In this document: piece after piece, positions 46,885 through 62,100 of the stretch
Numbering within the stretch: position 1 is the first letter of the stretch
Layout: every line of letters starts with the position of its first letter
DNA from: Oikopleura dioica
Taxonomy: Eukaryota > Chordata > Appendicularia > Copelata > Oikopleuridae
Length of the DNA: 64,000 nt
NCBI GenBank assembly: GCA_907165135.1
Contig: OU015568.1
Span: 8,316,501 to 8,380,500 of the forward strand
Reading direction: 5' to 3'
Made by a program: the position numbers and the translations under genes
Notes under the pieces: model-generated
What the model was told of the DNA's origin: nothing
What the model saw: only the letters and a program-made list of their open reading frames with translations
Database searches by the model: none

Positions 46885-47589
46885 CAACTCGTTTTTGTAA
46901 AGCCGTAATGGTGATCAGAGCGATATTCAATCGGTAGCACTAGAGTTGATGGCGTCAGGGACAAGTATTGGACACACAGAATTGGCCTAGATTTTCGGTT
47001 GAGGTTTCGCGCCCTCGGGGTGGGCAACCCTCTCTCCAGCGGCCGAAAATGAGAGGCAAAGAGCCGCTTTTTCCGACGCAGATAAGCTGGGGTGAGCGGC
47101 CTACTCGCGACGGCGCCATGTGCAGAAATAAATAAATAAGAAACACCTGGTAATGGAAGCTGCTTTCGCTTTTGCCTAACCGAATTTCGGCAAGCTGAGC
47201 TGAGCGTCCGAACCAGGATAGCGATAAATTACAGATGAAGATGAGAATGGTTATTTTTTCATTTTTTGGTGCACCGAGAAAGTCGCGAAGTCTGACACTG
47301 GGCAGAGAGCGAGAGGGACAGAATACTAGCGTTGGACATTTTACCTATATAAATTTATATCGTAAAAGGTCACGATTTTTATGAAATTTTGCTTTTTTCT
47401 GAAGGGTATTTAAAAATGAATGTCTAGAATGCGGGTGGCCGACGATGGTACCACGCTTGTGTTGGGGAGAAAGGTGCCAGAGGGGAAAAGAGAAGGAGCA
47501 CGAAGAGGTTACAGTTCATGTCCCAAATAATAAAAATTGAATCTCACTCTTCCGGTAATCGGAAGAGAATGGATCGTAACCTAGCTGGC
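46885..47589. other. Intergenic, no gene seen
   Basis: Contains the downstream region of the poly(A)-binding protein gene. A GC-rich patch near 46,990-47,120 is unexplained. No open frame with support. Confidence 0.5.
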
Positions 47590-50408
<2,819 letters not shown>

Positions 50409-52456
50409 CTAGCGATTGTTGGAGTTAAGTTTGCGGTCAAGAGCATAGTAGTTGGTCCCGTTCTGGAGCTTGACATTTAGGTTTGGATTCAGCAAGCCCA
50501 TTGTCGAGCTGTGGAGCAGGGGTTGGAGCGTTTGATTCATGTTTGACATCATAGGTTGGGACATACGAAGCTGGTGCATCTGAACAACATCTCTTTTTAG
50601 CAAAAATGTAGCTTTTTCGAATGAAAAACACAAGTGCTCTAGAGAAATCGAGTACACATACCGGAGGGCGGAGCAGTTGTGAACTTTGATCTAGAGAACT
50701 GTGTAGAACGGATGCTCGATGGAGCTCGTGAGGATTCGGCGCTAGAATCGCCGCGCCACTCTGGTGCAAGGTGAATGCTTGAGGAAATTGCTAAAAAATG
50801 TGTTGTTTGCTAAGAAAACTGTTGATTCCCAGGGGCGACTTACCGTACTATGCGACATGGGAACAATTCTCATTGGCGCCTGACGCGGTTGTGGAATCGG
50901 CGAGAGCTGACGCAGTGAATGATGATCAGCCGCACCGAGTCGACCGGTGGGAGGCGTCACTTGTCCCCTTGAGTAACTAATTGGCAGGTCGAGAGAGGAG
51001 TGCGGAGTAGGCTTGGTGGACTGGCGCTGGTGTCCTACAGAGGAAGGCCGCGAGGAGGAAGCTACGGGACTTGGCTCTGGGCGCGTAGGCGTGCGCCTTG
51101 CCTCGGGTGTCCCCCCTACACGTGATGGAGCGATTTCGGGAAGAGTCTTTATGATCGAGCCACCAGCTGGTCGTGAAGCGACGGTATTAGGTAAAATGAC
51201 GGCGGTGCCTTTTGGCGCGATAGGCGGCCCACCACCTCCGCCCCCGAGAATGTCGTTCATCATGAAGGGCGTCGAAGGATTGCTCCGTCTTAGCGGCTGA
51301 ATAAAGCGCTCACGAGAAAGAAGGTAGAAAGATGGTTTACCTGTGTAACTGGCAGGGTAACGATAGTACAGCTTTGGGCGACCGGGGGCGACTGAATTAC
51401 CGACGTTGGCGCTCCTTTCGAGCTGGAGCAAGTGACTGGCACCGGAATTGCAAGAGGCGTTGCGGATTTGATGATGACAGAAGGAAGAGTTGAATTTTCA
51501 GATTTATCGGATTTGTGCGAAAGTCGACGGCCATTCTGCTGAATGATGATCGCACCAGTTGGAGGCTCTGTCTTGACAATGGTTGACAGCTGAACTGGCT
51601 CCGTCTTGGCTTCGACCTTTTCTTCCTTGACTTCGTCTTTTGACCGCGCTCGGTCGACGTTCAGCTGTTTCCGTAATCGTGACACAGCCTTCTTCACCTT
51701 CTGAGTGGACTTGTTCGGGCTGCGCTGAAATCTCTTGGGGAGTTTTCGATCGCGCTTGGGACGGATCGTGGGAACTTTGGCCTCGATGACCTCTTTGATG
51801 ACGATTTCACTTTTTCTTTTACGACCTGGCTTTGAACTGGAGGAATCAGGTTTCTCCTCGCCGATGCGGATCACTGTTCCTCCGGGGAGTTTTATCCGCG
51901 TTTCGTCGTTTGCCAGACTGAAAAGTATAAAGCTGAAAAAGATGCAGAAAAGTTATAATCTTACGGTTCGAAATTGCTCCTGATTGAAGGAATTTCGACA
52001 ACTGGCAAGTCGTTCGCGGCAGTATCTTCTTGAGGAAGAGGGACAGGGACTTTTGGCTTCATCCGCGTCTTTTCGATCTTCTTGAGAATGTCATCAGCGA
52101 GTTTGCGTTGAGCGATGGTCGCCATGCCAAACGGCTCGGTCGAAGCTGGCACGGTGCGGCGGACGCGACGAAGCCAAGCAGTCGAGGTGTCGCATCCGCG
52201 CACTTGCTGCTCGACTTTGCGCAGATCGCTGTTGGAACAAGCGCGGCGAACTTCAGCACAATGCCTCGGCTGAAAAAACATAATAGCAAAAACAGACAAG
52301 TTTGAAGGATAATACCTCTGAGATTTTGAAGGTCTTCTTCAAGGATTCAACCAATTGTTGAGCATTCGGACTGAGCGGATCACTCACACGGAGGGCATCA
52401 ATGGCCGCTGCGTAAGCTTTCAACTGAAGCGCCCGCAGTGCCAAGGAACCCTCCAT
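50409..52456 (-). CDS. EMSY: EMSY-like transcriptional regulator
   Basis: Chromatin-associated repressor. The N-terminal ENT domain is clear: MEGSLALRALQLKAYAAAID, ALRVSDPLSPNAQQLVESLK, TFKISE then, after a short intron, PRHCAEVRRACSNSDLRKVE. This matches the EMSY ENT helices, including the RHxAEVRRA signature. It is followed by a Ser-Trp-like element (TSTAWLRRVRRTVPASTEPF). The rest is a long disordered region: basic (PKRDRKLPKRFQRSPNKSTQ), Lys/Glu mixed, then Pro/Ser-rich, with short conserved-looking blocks (GTAVILPNTVASRPAGGSII). The start at 52,456 is the first ATG after the domain begins. Total near 600 residues, about half of human EMSY, so much of the vertebrate C-terminal region is absent. 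Confidence 0.85.
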
Positions 52457-52846
52457 CGACACGACAATTTTTTACAGACACAATGAGAATCGCCCGATTT
52501 CTAAAATAAAAACCATCAAAATTCATGACTGAAGTCACAAAAGTCTAAATAGAAGTGAAGCCTTCTGCAGCAAGGGAGGCAACAGTCGGTTCAAAAGCAC
52601 AGCCCTTTCTTCTGATGAGGTAACTTTTTGCATCGAAATCGAGTTCTACTAAACGGTCAAAACATGACTAAAATAAAGTTGAAATCAAGGAAGAGAACCA
52701 CTTTTGACTTGTGAAAATAATCAACTTGAGGCGCGAAAATCTTAGAAAATTACTTTCTTAGTTAAAAAATATACGAAAATACATGAGATTATGTTCAATT
52801 GTCAGCAGTAAAACTTCTCGTAATTGAACAATTTCTACTTCTAGCT
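52457..52846. other. Intergenic, no gene seen
   Basis: Lies between the EMSY start and the 3' end of the YRDC-like gene. An AT-rich stretch at 52,700-52,830 may hold its poly(A) signal. Nothing else seen. Confidence 0.5.
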
Positions 52847-55605
52847 TTAATTGTTACGCAAAGCCGTGAAGCGAACAATGACTCCCTCGACAATCACTGT
52901 CAAAATATGCGCTGGAGTCACTCCTACACATAAAAATGGTTTGCTTTGTTCATGTTTGCTCGAGTCTTGGTTCGACCGTTTTCCTACTACAGTTGAGCCC
53001 GCGCGCGACATGCTCGTTGGAATGCCGAGCTCTGTTTCGACAATGGCGTCGAGCAGGGGATGGAGATCGGCAAAATCATTACGAGTGAGGGCCGATTTCG
53101 CCCCTGACTTATTGGCCGAGGTCAAACAGAGTGGCTCGCGGCGAGAGAGCAGTCGCGAAATCGTGTTGTCAGGAATGCGGATGCCAATCGTAGAGCAATC
53201 TGGATTGACATGAGCTGGAATAAGATGGCTTCGCGGGACCACAAGAGTTACTGCTCCAGGAAGTAGGCGACTGATAAGGGTCTTAGCCAAAGTGGAACTG
53301 ATAACTTACTGAAAACTAAATTATCACGTGGTAAATAGCATAATGCATAAAAGAGCAAACACAGTAACTTACAATTGCGTATCTTTCTGATACCTATATG
53401 AATATATATGCTGAACAATATGAAGGCTAGACATCTGTGCCTTATTATTGCCCATCTAAACGCATATAAGAATAAGTAAAAAGGGCAATTGTGAACAAGT
53501 AAATGAGAACACCGGATAAGTTTCGAAAAATGTTTTCAGGCCAAAAATCACTTTTTAACTGTTAGTGCCATCTTCACCGCCGTCTCAAACCGAGTCGAAC
53601 GGTATATGTCTGGCCTCGGAATCCTGTAAACAGGAACAGGGACAGGAACAGGGATTTTAGTTTTTGGCCCATTTGCAAAACAGGAAACAGGACAGGATAA
53701 AATACACAGGAACAGGTCCTGTTTTACAGGTTTCACAGGTTTTGCAGGCCTGTAAACTCAAATTTCAGGGTTTTAATTTTTCCTTGAAGAATCAAAATGA
53801 AGAATTTTTTCTCGTTATAATCATGTCTATAGACAGTTTCAACTATAAAAGGTTCTTTATAACATATTTGAAAGAAATTCCAAGAAAATTTTTACGAAAA
53901 ATACCTTATCTTCCGAATTTCTCGCCTGTTTTCCTGCAATTTTTTACAGGCCTGTTTCAATTTTACAGGGCTGTCCCTGTAAACAGGCGTGTTTTCATGT
54001 ATTTCCTGTATTTCCTGTTAACAGGCCTGTTTACAGGTTTATTTTGGTCTCGAAATGCAAGACAGGAAACAGGACAGGGTCCAAAAACAGGAAACAGGAC
54101 CTGTTTCAGGTTTTTAGACAGGTCAGAATTCCGAGGCCAGGTATATGTATCGCTTGAAAATTCTAGAGTTTCGTGTACTTCCGGTCGAATTTACGAAATT
54201 GTAGTATTCCACTGCCGTTTTTGATAAAGAAATGGTACTATTGCATATAGCATATCAAAATGACCGCTAGGACGTGAGGAGTGCAGGGTCTCAAAAAATA
54301 AGTACTTTTGCAAAGAAAAGTACCTACTAATAATTATTTTGTGATTTTTAGCACTAAAAATATCAATTATTGTTTTTTCGGGCAGAAAGCATGATGGATA
54401 ATCAAGTTATATCTCTTATAAATAAATCTACAAAGAAAACTACATTTAAATCGAAAATTTCTTGAAATTTGATATTTTTAGTGCTAAAAATCACAAAATA
54501 ATTATTTTTAGGTACTTTTCTTTGCAAAAGTACTTATTTTTGAGACCCCTGCACTCCTCACGTCCTAGCGGTCATTTTGATATGCTATATGCCATAGTAC
54601 CATTTCTGTATCAAAAACGGCAGTGGAATACTAGAATTTCGTAAATTTGACCGGAAATACACGAAACTCTAGAATTTTCAAGCGATACATATACCGTTCG
54701 ACTCGGTTTGAGACGGCGGTGAAGATGGCACTAACAGTTAAAAAGTGATTTTTTGGCCTGAAAATATTTTTCGAAAATCATCACCGGATTGCTTGAAATA
54801 TTCATCACGTGATTAATTATTCAAGCGCTAGTGAGATATTGCATTCCGCGATTATCATAGTTCTACAAAATAAGACCCGACTATTCTTCATTTAAAATTC
54901 ACATTAGTAAGTGTGCGCCTGGCAAAGGGTGTTTCGCCAAGTTCCGTGTTTATTTCGAACACAAGCACCTTTCGTCAACTGGAGTACAAAACCAAAAGAA
55001 AGAAATGTGTGGATTACGAAAGGTCGAATGCGTATTTCGGCGCGATAAGCTCGAGCAGCTTCAGTATAAATATTTGCCAAGGCCGTGCCTGAGTAGCTCT
55101 TTAAATCTGTCCAAATTCGGGAGGTAGTGAAGAACTTGGGCAATCGTGGAGAAACAAACCGCGACGGGTTTTGCCTCGCTACGACCTTTTTCAGGCTCAA
55201 TTTATAATTATAAGTACATTACGTATGTATCGATAATTTGGGTTCATAACTTTTAAAACCCATAAATTTTGAACTGTCGTCAATTTTGTTCTTGATTGAC
55301 TAACGACCATCTTCCTAGAGAGGATCAATAAAAGCCAAAAAGAAACATTTTCCTTTAGAAAAAAATTGAGCCAAGTTTCCTTTGATGTCATAAATGCGGC
55401 GATAGCCAATTTCGCTGGAGATTGAGGTGGCGATTCCGTAGAGCGTATCAGTTGGAAAAGCAATCACTCCATCCTCGCTGAAATTGGCTCCAAAAGTGTT
55501 AATACAACATGATTTCAATATGCAAAAATATATAAAAGAGGATTGTACTGACACAGTAGTCTGAGGCTCAGACTCTGAGCGATATCCAAATACAGAAAGG
55601 TCCAT
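52847..55605 (-). CDS. YRDC: YRDC-like threonylcarbamoyl-AMP synthase, split by a 2-kb insertion
   Basis: Makes threonylcarbamoyl-AMP for the t6A37 modification of tRNA. The N-terminal exons give GVIAFPTDTLYGIATSISSE and IGYRRIYDIKGK, the substrate-binding motifs PTDTxYG and KxR-like. A 31-nt GA-AG intron is needed before CFFLAFIDP. The C-terminal exon (52,847-about 53,315) gives LISRLLPGAVTLVVP, STIGIRIPDN, PLCLTSANKSGAKS and AGSTVV, all YrdC hallmarks. Between them lie about 2 kb with a foldback element (53,512-54,787) and a separate small frame. About 18 residues expected before LISRLLPG are not found, so an exon is unseen or the gene is damaged. Both halves are conserved, which argues for a functional gene with a swollen intron. 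Confidence 0.75.
53512..54787. mobile_element. Large foldback element (outer element A)
   Basis: The outer arms are long, near-identical inverted repeats. From 53,524 (CGAAAAATGTTTTCAGGCCA) to about 53,609 the left arm matches the complement of 54,692-54,780. It resumes at 54,141 and pairs on to about 54,367, opposite 54,466-54,690. A loop of about 100 bp remains. With the inner element removed, each arm is about 310 bp. No open frame is carried, so it would move with outside enzymes or not at all. The high arm identity suggests recent origin or gene conversion. It sits within an intron of the YRDC-like gene. Confidence 0.85.
53610..54140. mobile_element. Inner inverted-repeat element B with 8-bp target-site duplication
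   Basis: 531 bp. It begins CTGGCCTCGGAATCCTG and ends with the inverted copy (one mismatch in 17). It is flanked on both sides by GTATATGT (53,602-53,609 and 54,141-54,148). The untouched opposite arm of element A carries the same site once, giving a pre-insertion reference, so the boundaries are exact. An 8-bp duplication is typical of hAT-like transposons. The inside is crowded with CAGG and its complement (GGAACAGG, GACAGG, CCTGTTT), arranged in opposite orientation at the two ends. No transposase. Confidence 0.85.
54904..55310 (-). CDS. Possible small two-exon gene, unrecognised
   Basis: An ATG at 55,308-55,310 opens MVVSQSRTKLTTVQNLWVLK. A GT-AG intron of about 65 nt joins in phase to VVARQNPSRFVSPRLPKFF, then IWTDLKSYSGTALANIYTEA, RIRPFVIHTFLSFGFVLQLT and a stop. 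The protein would be about 117 residues with one hydrophobic stretch and a basic, mitochondrial-looking N-terminus. A weak likeness to small inner-membrane proteins such as TIMM29 is only an impression. It overlaps the expected path of the YRDC-like gene on the same strand, so the two models compete. Confidence 0.35.
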
Positions 55606-56576
55606 TCAAGGACAATCGATCGAATCATTATTGAAGTGGATTTTGACTCATTATCTTTGTATGCCCAATTTCCAGATAAATAATATTGTTTCTACGAATT
55701 GAAGTTATTCGATAGCCGAAAAATTCAATTCAAATGCGAAAATATAACCAAAGCTAAAATTACGTCATTTCGAAATAATTTTACTTTTTGTCTAGCCGCC
55801 AAAATTACGATTTCTGCGGCTAAAGTATTCTTACTCGTTCTATAATAATAAATCTCTATTTGAGTGGCTAGTTCTAGCGCGAAAAAGGGTGAAAACGAGG
55901 GTTAAAACTCGATCCTCTTAGTTTTTCGCTATTTTCCGGCCAATTCCTTAACATTTTCTTCGCTTTTTCCAAGTTGGCTGTAGCAGAGACCATTTTTCTT
56001 GTTTTATCTTTTCTCGATTTTGTTTCTAAAGCATTGAATTCTTGAAAAAAAAAAGAAGGAAAGCAACGAAACGAGAGAACTGGCAGCGCGCGATGAGTCA
56101 TAAAAGCGCGCGAGTCAGAATTGAAAATTGCGTGGGCGTTTTCAATTTTGTTTTATTACTTTGGCTTCGGGTACCTTTTGCAGGGTCGAAATAGCCTCGG
56201 GCAAATTATAGCGACATTACACGATCTTAGTAGAAAAAATAACGCTAATTAATTTTAATTATTAAATACGATCACCTACAAACAAGATCTTAGGTACTAA
56301 GTAACTCATTATCATTACTAAGTACAGCAGTTTTTTATTCTATAATTTTTATGATCTAGTAGGTTTTTATGACCCTTCTCGGCGAGGGTACCCTTATCAA
56401 TATTTGAGCCCCCTTCATGAATTGCTAAAACTTGTCTCAATATTAAATTGCTTGAGTTGAAATCTACTCAAATCTCAATTGAATTTTTAACAAAGCAAAA
56501 GTTACTTTCAATTACTCGATTACTAATTGACGCGAAATTACTCTCAATTTAGGAGGAAATTTTATATTTGCTGACA
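55606..56576. other. Intergenic, no gene seen
   Basis: AT-rich and without clear coding. A minus-strand frame at 55,874-56,101 gives a basic peptide (MVSATANLEKAKKMLRNW) after a possible TTTTCAAG acceptor; this could be a tiny gene but has no other support. Confidence 0.45.
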
Positions 56577-58853
56577 TTATCTCCCTGTTTCAAATTTCGA
56601 CCCGTTCCAGAACTGACCAGCAGAGTAGCAAAACCTCCTCAGAGTTTGGTCAAAACTCTTCGTGTCGATCGGGAGGTCTGTTTTCTGAGTGATCGCGAAA
56701 ACAGCTGCTCTTCGAAATTTGCCTTGGGCCTGGACCATTTCAGCCATTGTTTGAAGAATAAATGCGTCTTCCTTTCGCTCACTAGAAGTTTGAATAAATT
56801 CTGAAGCCCCTTTTAACCCAAACTGACCAGAAAGCAATCGAATGCGGAAAAGCAACGAGCGCGCTTCCATCTACCATCGTGGTCGCTACGTCGTCGATGC
56901 TCTGTAAACCGAGCGCGCTCATGAGATCGCGCTTTCGCCCGATCGGCGGCTCCTTGTTTTCAAGAAACCGGATGATCGACTTTCTTCTCCTGTCAATTTC
57001 AGCGTCCGATTCGGCCGGACCAGCGAAGATGCCGGCACTGTTGCTGCCAACTAAACGATCGGGGTCGGTCTTTGGGGTGAAAGAAGACGAGTTGTCGTCT
57101 TAGAGGGATGAATTCTCGCAAAAAACTCAAGAAATCTCCAAACGTCAGAATATTCTAGAACGTCTATTTTGTTTAAAACCAAAAGCATAAAAACATCCGA
57201 AAAATTGACTTTTTCCTCCTTGTTTTCAAGCTAAAATAAACCTTTACTTCTTGACAATAGACATTTATAAGAGTTTAATTGTTATCTAATAAAAAATCAT
57301 CCCAAAACTTGTCCGTTCTGACCCGGATGTCCTTGGAAAGTATCGCCACTGAGTCGCTCCATTTTCACCTGTGGATGTCCATTGGTAGTTCCATTCGATT
57401 GATTTGCGCTAGTCTCATCCCTTCTCTCTAGTTTTACTTCGACGTTCGCTGCCTGGGGCTGTCGATTCTGAAGTGGCGGAGAGCGTAAACCCCTTGGCGC
57501 GCGCCCGGGGGATCTAGAAGGACTCTTCGAAAGCGTCCGGCGACGCAGGGCTTCTGCCCGTTGAGCCAGGCGATTTGAAAGTTCCTTTTCAAGGGCATAA
57601 AAAATGAAAACATATTCTATGAAAAACATGGTATTTTCCTTGTCTAGCAGACGGACTCATGTAACTCATCATTTTCGCCCATTTTCCTGCGTGAGTTCAT
57701 TATCAACTGGCTCTCCTTCTGGAACCAGAAGCAGCCAATTTTGAATTTGACCTTCTGTCTTGGCCAGTTTCGCCACAGTGTCCCTTTTAGTCACTGGGAT
57801 TTGCACGTTTGGGGCGAGGAGTTCATTCAGTGCCGAGATGACCTTATCCCTAGCCATGTCGCTTCGCTGATCTCGCTGGTATCTGATGCATCCTTTAAGA
57901 GTAAAGTAGCCTCGAACCGCCCAGCAGAGAATTTTCAAATTGTCGTTCAGATCCTCTTCCGAGTAGTCGCCGAATTTGGCCTTTAGATGAGAATAGCTCG
58001 CTGCCTGTCCGTCCCAAAGATATTCCATCAATTTGTCACGCAATGCTCGATCGTACTCGGAGTCTTTCTTCGTCTCCTTGTGGGACATATTTTCCAAATA
58101 CGCTTCGATCGGCGCGTACTCTTGATTCTTCACATGCGCTTCTGAAGCATCATAGCTTTCGTTCAGCGTTTCCACCGGATAAACAGCCAGATTCTTCCAA
58201 GCCTCTTCCTCGACTTCTCGTTTGTGCGAGGTGAATGTTTTAACGGGCGCGTGAGAAGAGGCCGTTTCTGTTCGGTTAATTCGAACTCGAATCTTTTGAG
58301 TTGAGCTGGATTCGTCGTCAGAGCTGTCACCATCTTTGTTGTCAATCTGAAAGTGATTTTTTATCAAAAGAGGATTATTATTTCTTTTACCATTTTGACG
58401 GCGCGATCCATGTAGCCGAGACTAGGGCGTAGCTGGAAAGTGGTCCGAACGGGAAATAACACCAGTCGGCCGTTTTTCACCACTCCGGCGAGGTAGTATC
58501 CCTTTGTCGCTGTTTCACTGCCTTTGAGTCGGATATGATCGTACTTCCTACAACGAATTGAAGCTTTCTTTTCGAATGGGAAGACTTTACTTTGAGCTGA
58601 AGTACTTATTGTCCGCATTTGTTCGCAAACTAGAGTCCTCTGGTCCATCAATTGTTTCTGCCATCATTTCCGCTCTATCTTCATCAATATTCGGCCCAGA
58701 ATTCGTCAGTTGTTCTGTCACCTCGAGAACCCTCGTCTCCGGCTTGATTCGTACATTTCCATGGTCTACTCTTCGATCCCTCTGTCGACCGACGTACTGA
58801 GTCAGGGTCAGCTCATCGTTAGTTCTGACTACGACTGGTATTTTTATACCCAT
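56577..58853 (-). CDS. POLR3E: RNA polymerase III subunit RPC5
   Basis: Nuclear Pol III subunit (Sin-domain protein). The start MGIKIPVVVRTNDELTLTQY at 58,853 sits one base after a TTTCAG acceptor, as expected for trans-splicing or a leader intron. The N-terminal part has RIKPETRVLEVTEQL, then ATKGYYLAGVVKNGRLVLFP and TTFQLRPSLGYMDRAVKM, which match the dimerisation region of RPC5. Then come an acidic linker, QKIRVRINRTETASS, and winged-helix material (KILCWAVRGYFTLKGCIRY). A Ser/Arg/Pro-rich stretch (SKSPSRSPGRAPRGLRSPP) follows. C-terminal exons give FRRAAVFAITQKTDLPIDTK and TLRRFCYSAGQFW, matching the extended C-terminal helices of metazoan RPC5. Stop at 56,577. Introns short. Confidence 0.85.
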
Positions 58854-59170
58854 TCTGAAAGAGAAAATGTTGATTCTTCTTTTTGAACATTGGTGGCCAA
58901 AGGCGAAAGTATTGAAAAAAAAGTTAGAACTGCAGAAATAGGTAAAATAGATAATTATAAGTTGTTTTGTCAGAAGCTTGAAATGAAAATTATCAAAAAA
59001 TATAGAATACTTTGAATGAAAGAAACGAACTGAAAAGTTAAGTATTGCAGAAAGGAAAGAAAGCATATTTGAATTGTAATAAATTATACTTTGATACGAA
59101 GAGCAAAAGCGAAGAAGTAAAATTGTAAACTTTGAGATTCGATTTGGATACTTTGAAAGGTTGAATTGTT

Positions 59171-62100
59171 TTACAATGTAACGATGAGCTCAAACGGATT
59201 GGCAAACTCGACATCTCCTTCTTCCAAATTCACCCGTTTCATGCCTGAAAGTCCGGTTTTCTATTGACAAAAATGGGTTGAGAAAAACCTTTGTAAGAGG
59301 ATCCATCGATGGAACTGATAGATGAGTCATGCTCGGAGGTACTCGTCGATGTTTTCTGTACAAGTCTTCTTAGCGAGAGAATAGGCAGTCGCAGGTCGCC
59401 CATAAACAGCGGCATCAAGTCGACTTTAATTGACTGCAGGAGGTTATGTTCTGCACCAAAGTGCATCACTCCCGACGTCAAACCAGATATTCCCCAAGCG
59501 GAGCGATCATCAGCAATGTGCCAGCTGATCGCGTCCGTTTCCCCTCGTTCTGTCGGGTAACAACGCTTGACTTTGATTGTTAGTGGCAGCAGACCAGTAA
59601 TATCGTCCAGTTTTTCTGTTTCGTACTGAAGGAAATTTTGATTTTTCGCTAGAATCAAGCTCGTTTTAATATTATTTTTGGGCGAAGACAACTAAAAATG
59701 TTGAATTCGGAGATCTTCATAGAGGAAAAACTCTCAAAAATCGCGCGTATTTACGATTTACTCGTCAAGTTTGGAGAAAAGGTCGATATCTTCGATGAAA
59801 ATGTTGGAAACTACGAAAGCGGAGTCATCAAATCATCGGAATTTGGAATCTTCGACGAGATGATAAAAATAATCGAAGAGGATATTGAATCAATTAGATT
59901 GCTACAGGAAAATTTGACTGAAGAAACAAGTGATAAGCCCGTGCATTTTGTGGATGAAATAGCGGCAAAAATAGAAAAAAGAATCGAACAACAACATTTT
60001 ATTGTCATCCATGAGATTTTTACAAGACATCTGGCGAAATTCATCGCAGCAAAAAGCCTCCTCGACAGTTTTGAGAAACCAAATGGGCCGGAAGAGTATT
60101 CTATTTATGAGGACGAAGATCCAAATATGAAGAAACTTGAGGATAAATTAGGTTTGGGCCGAAATAAACAAGTTTTTTAGTCTTATTTTGGACCCAAGAT
60201 AAATAAATGCCAGCCTTGAAAAGATTTAACTCTGGAACTATTCATGAAACTCAACGCATTGGAAAAAGAAAGCAGCATGAGATTGACCCGAATTGACGAT
60301 GTCTGCGCAAATACAATTGCGTTTACTGAAGCTGGAAACGAGTTCCTCGAAAAGGCGCTTGACGACAAACACAGTGCCGACGCAAAGAAGTTTTTATTAT
60401 TTTCCTCAATGGCATTTCTCTTAATCGGACTTATTGGATCTTCTGTTGCGCTAATTGCATCAACTTTAAATGCTGCGACGAAATAAATTATTATGAAGAA
60501 AATTTTTTGTTAAAATATTTTTTGGTTAATTTTACCTGAACTCGGTACATGGGCTTGAGGCAGTTGAGCATTTCGTAATGTTCATACTTGTAGACAATGT
60601 CTTCTGCCTCAAGTTCGAAGCAAAAAACAAACTCGGAAATGGCAGCGGAAGGGGAGGGCGAGGAGTGGGGCAGTTGCCAAAGGTATTTGAATCCTTGGCT
60701 TGGCAGGAGTTGGAAGTCATCTGTTAAATTGAGCGATTTAAGACATTTGGCTGAACGAAAAATGAACGGTCGTTGGATAAATAGGGACTTACGGGAAGGA
60801 TCATTGTCAGAGAGCAAGCGAGCTACAGAAGATTTGATAGACCAAGGGCAAGTAGAGCGGTTTTGAATGTTGAGCGACAGAAATTTACTATAGGTAGAAG
60901 CTTTGATGACAAACGGGAGCATGAAATTGAGATTGAACGTGTTGTGCTTGGCAGATGATTGGAGTTCGATATTCACGTGGTGTTGTTTGATGTTATTCCC
61001 ATTACCGCCGGCTCCAGTGCCGTCTTCTTCGTCCTCGGAAGCGCCTTCTTCTTCAATTAAAGATCCCGTGTCAGAAATGAGTCCATTAAAATCAGACTCG
61101 TCACAGTGAAGAGGGCACCTGACCTCGAGCGAGAAGGAAACTTCAGATCTCTTCGCAGCAAAGGGGATTTGCAACGTCATCTGATTCGACCATCGTTCCA
61201 AGTCGACGATATTCTTTTGGGTGCATTTGCTACTCGGCGTTTTTATGTTCATCGCGACTTTTTCTGACAGAACTTTTAGTCCTCTCGAGACGATGACTGT
61301 TATGGTCTCATTTTCCAGCGGTCTGGAGCCTACAAGAATTGAAAACTCCAGAGTACTCGACACGCCGGCGTAGAGTCGTTCGTTTTGAAGATTCATCGTT
61401 AAAACCGGCTCACTGTCCATGACTTCGATGTGTACTGGCGGATCGAGTTGGCTGCTGATCATTTCTGCTCGTGCACCATCCAAATCATAAAAAAGACAGA
61501 GGCGGGAGATACTGTAACGGCCTGCTGTGGAAGAATCCACATCGAACTCGAGTTTGTTAGCACCCTTCAAAAGGTTGACTTCGCGGGGATTCGACCTCAA
61601 TGATGGTGAAGGAAAAGACGGTTGCTCGATCATTGATGTTGAACGGAGGCTCTTTCCTTTCTTGCTCCTTATTCTTCGCAGCGCAGGGGAAGAAATGCCT
61701 ACCATTCTAGTCCTCTTCGACCTTTGATCGACGTGTGCAAAGTATCTCAAGTCAGGACCAGAGACACTCTCGGTATCGTTGAATTGAATCAGATTGTTGT
61801 GCGTGAAAAATCCATCGTCCGACGATTCATTTGACGAAAATCGACCGATCTGTGCAAAGTCCATTGGGTTCCCCGAAGTTGCGTAAGAAGCTGGCAAGGA
61901 AATCGCAGTGCTTGCTTTGCCAACAGAGAAGACATCGACCATACTGTTGCTGGCAACACTTGGCGTTAGCATTGAGAAATCACGGTTTGCCTCTTGCGAC
62001 ACCTCCTCCAGCCAAACTTCTGCGGTTATCTGCCCTAGATCGAATAAACAGTACAACTCAAATTGGATTTTCAACTGATCTTTGATGTCCACCCTCGACG

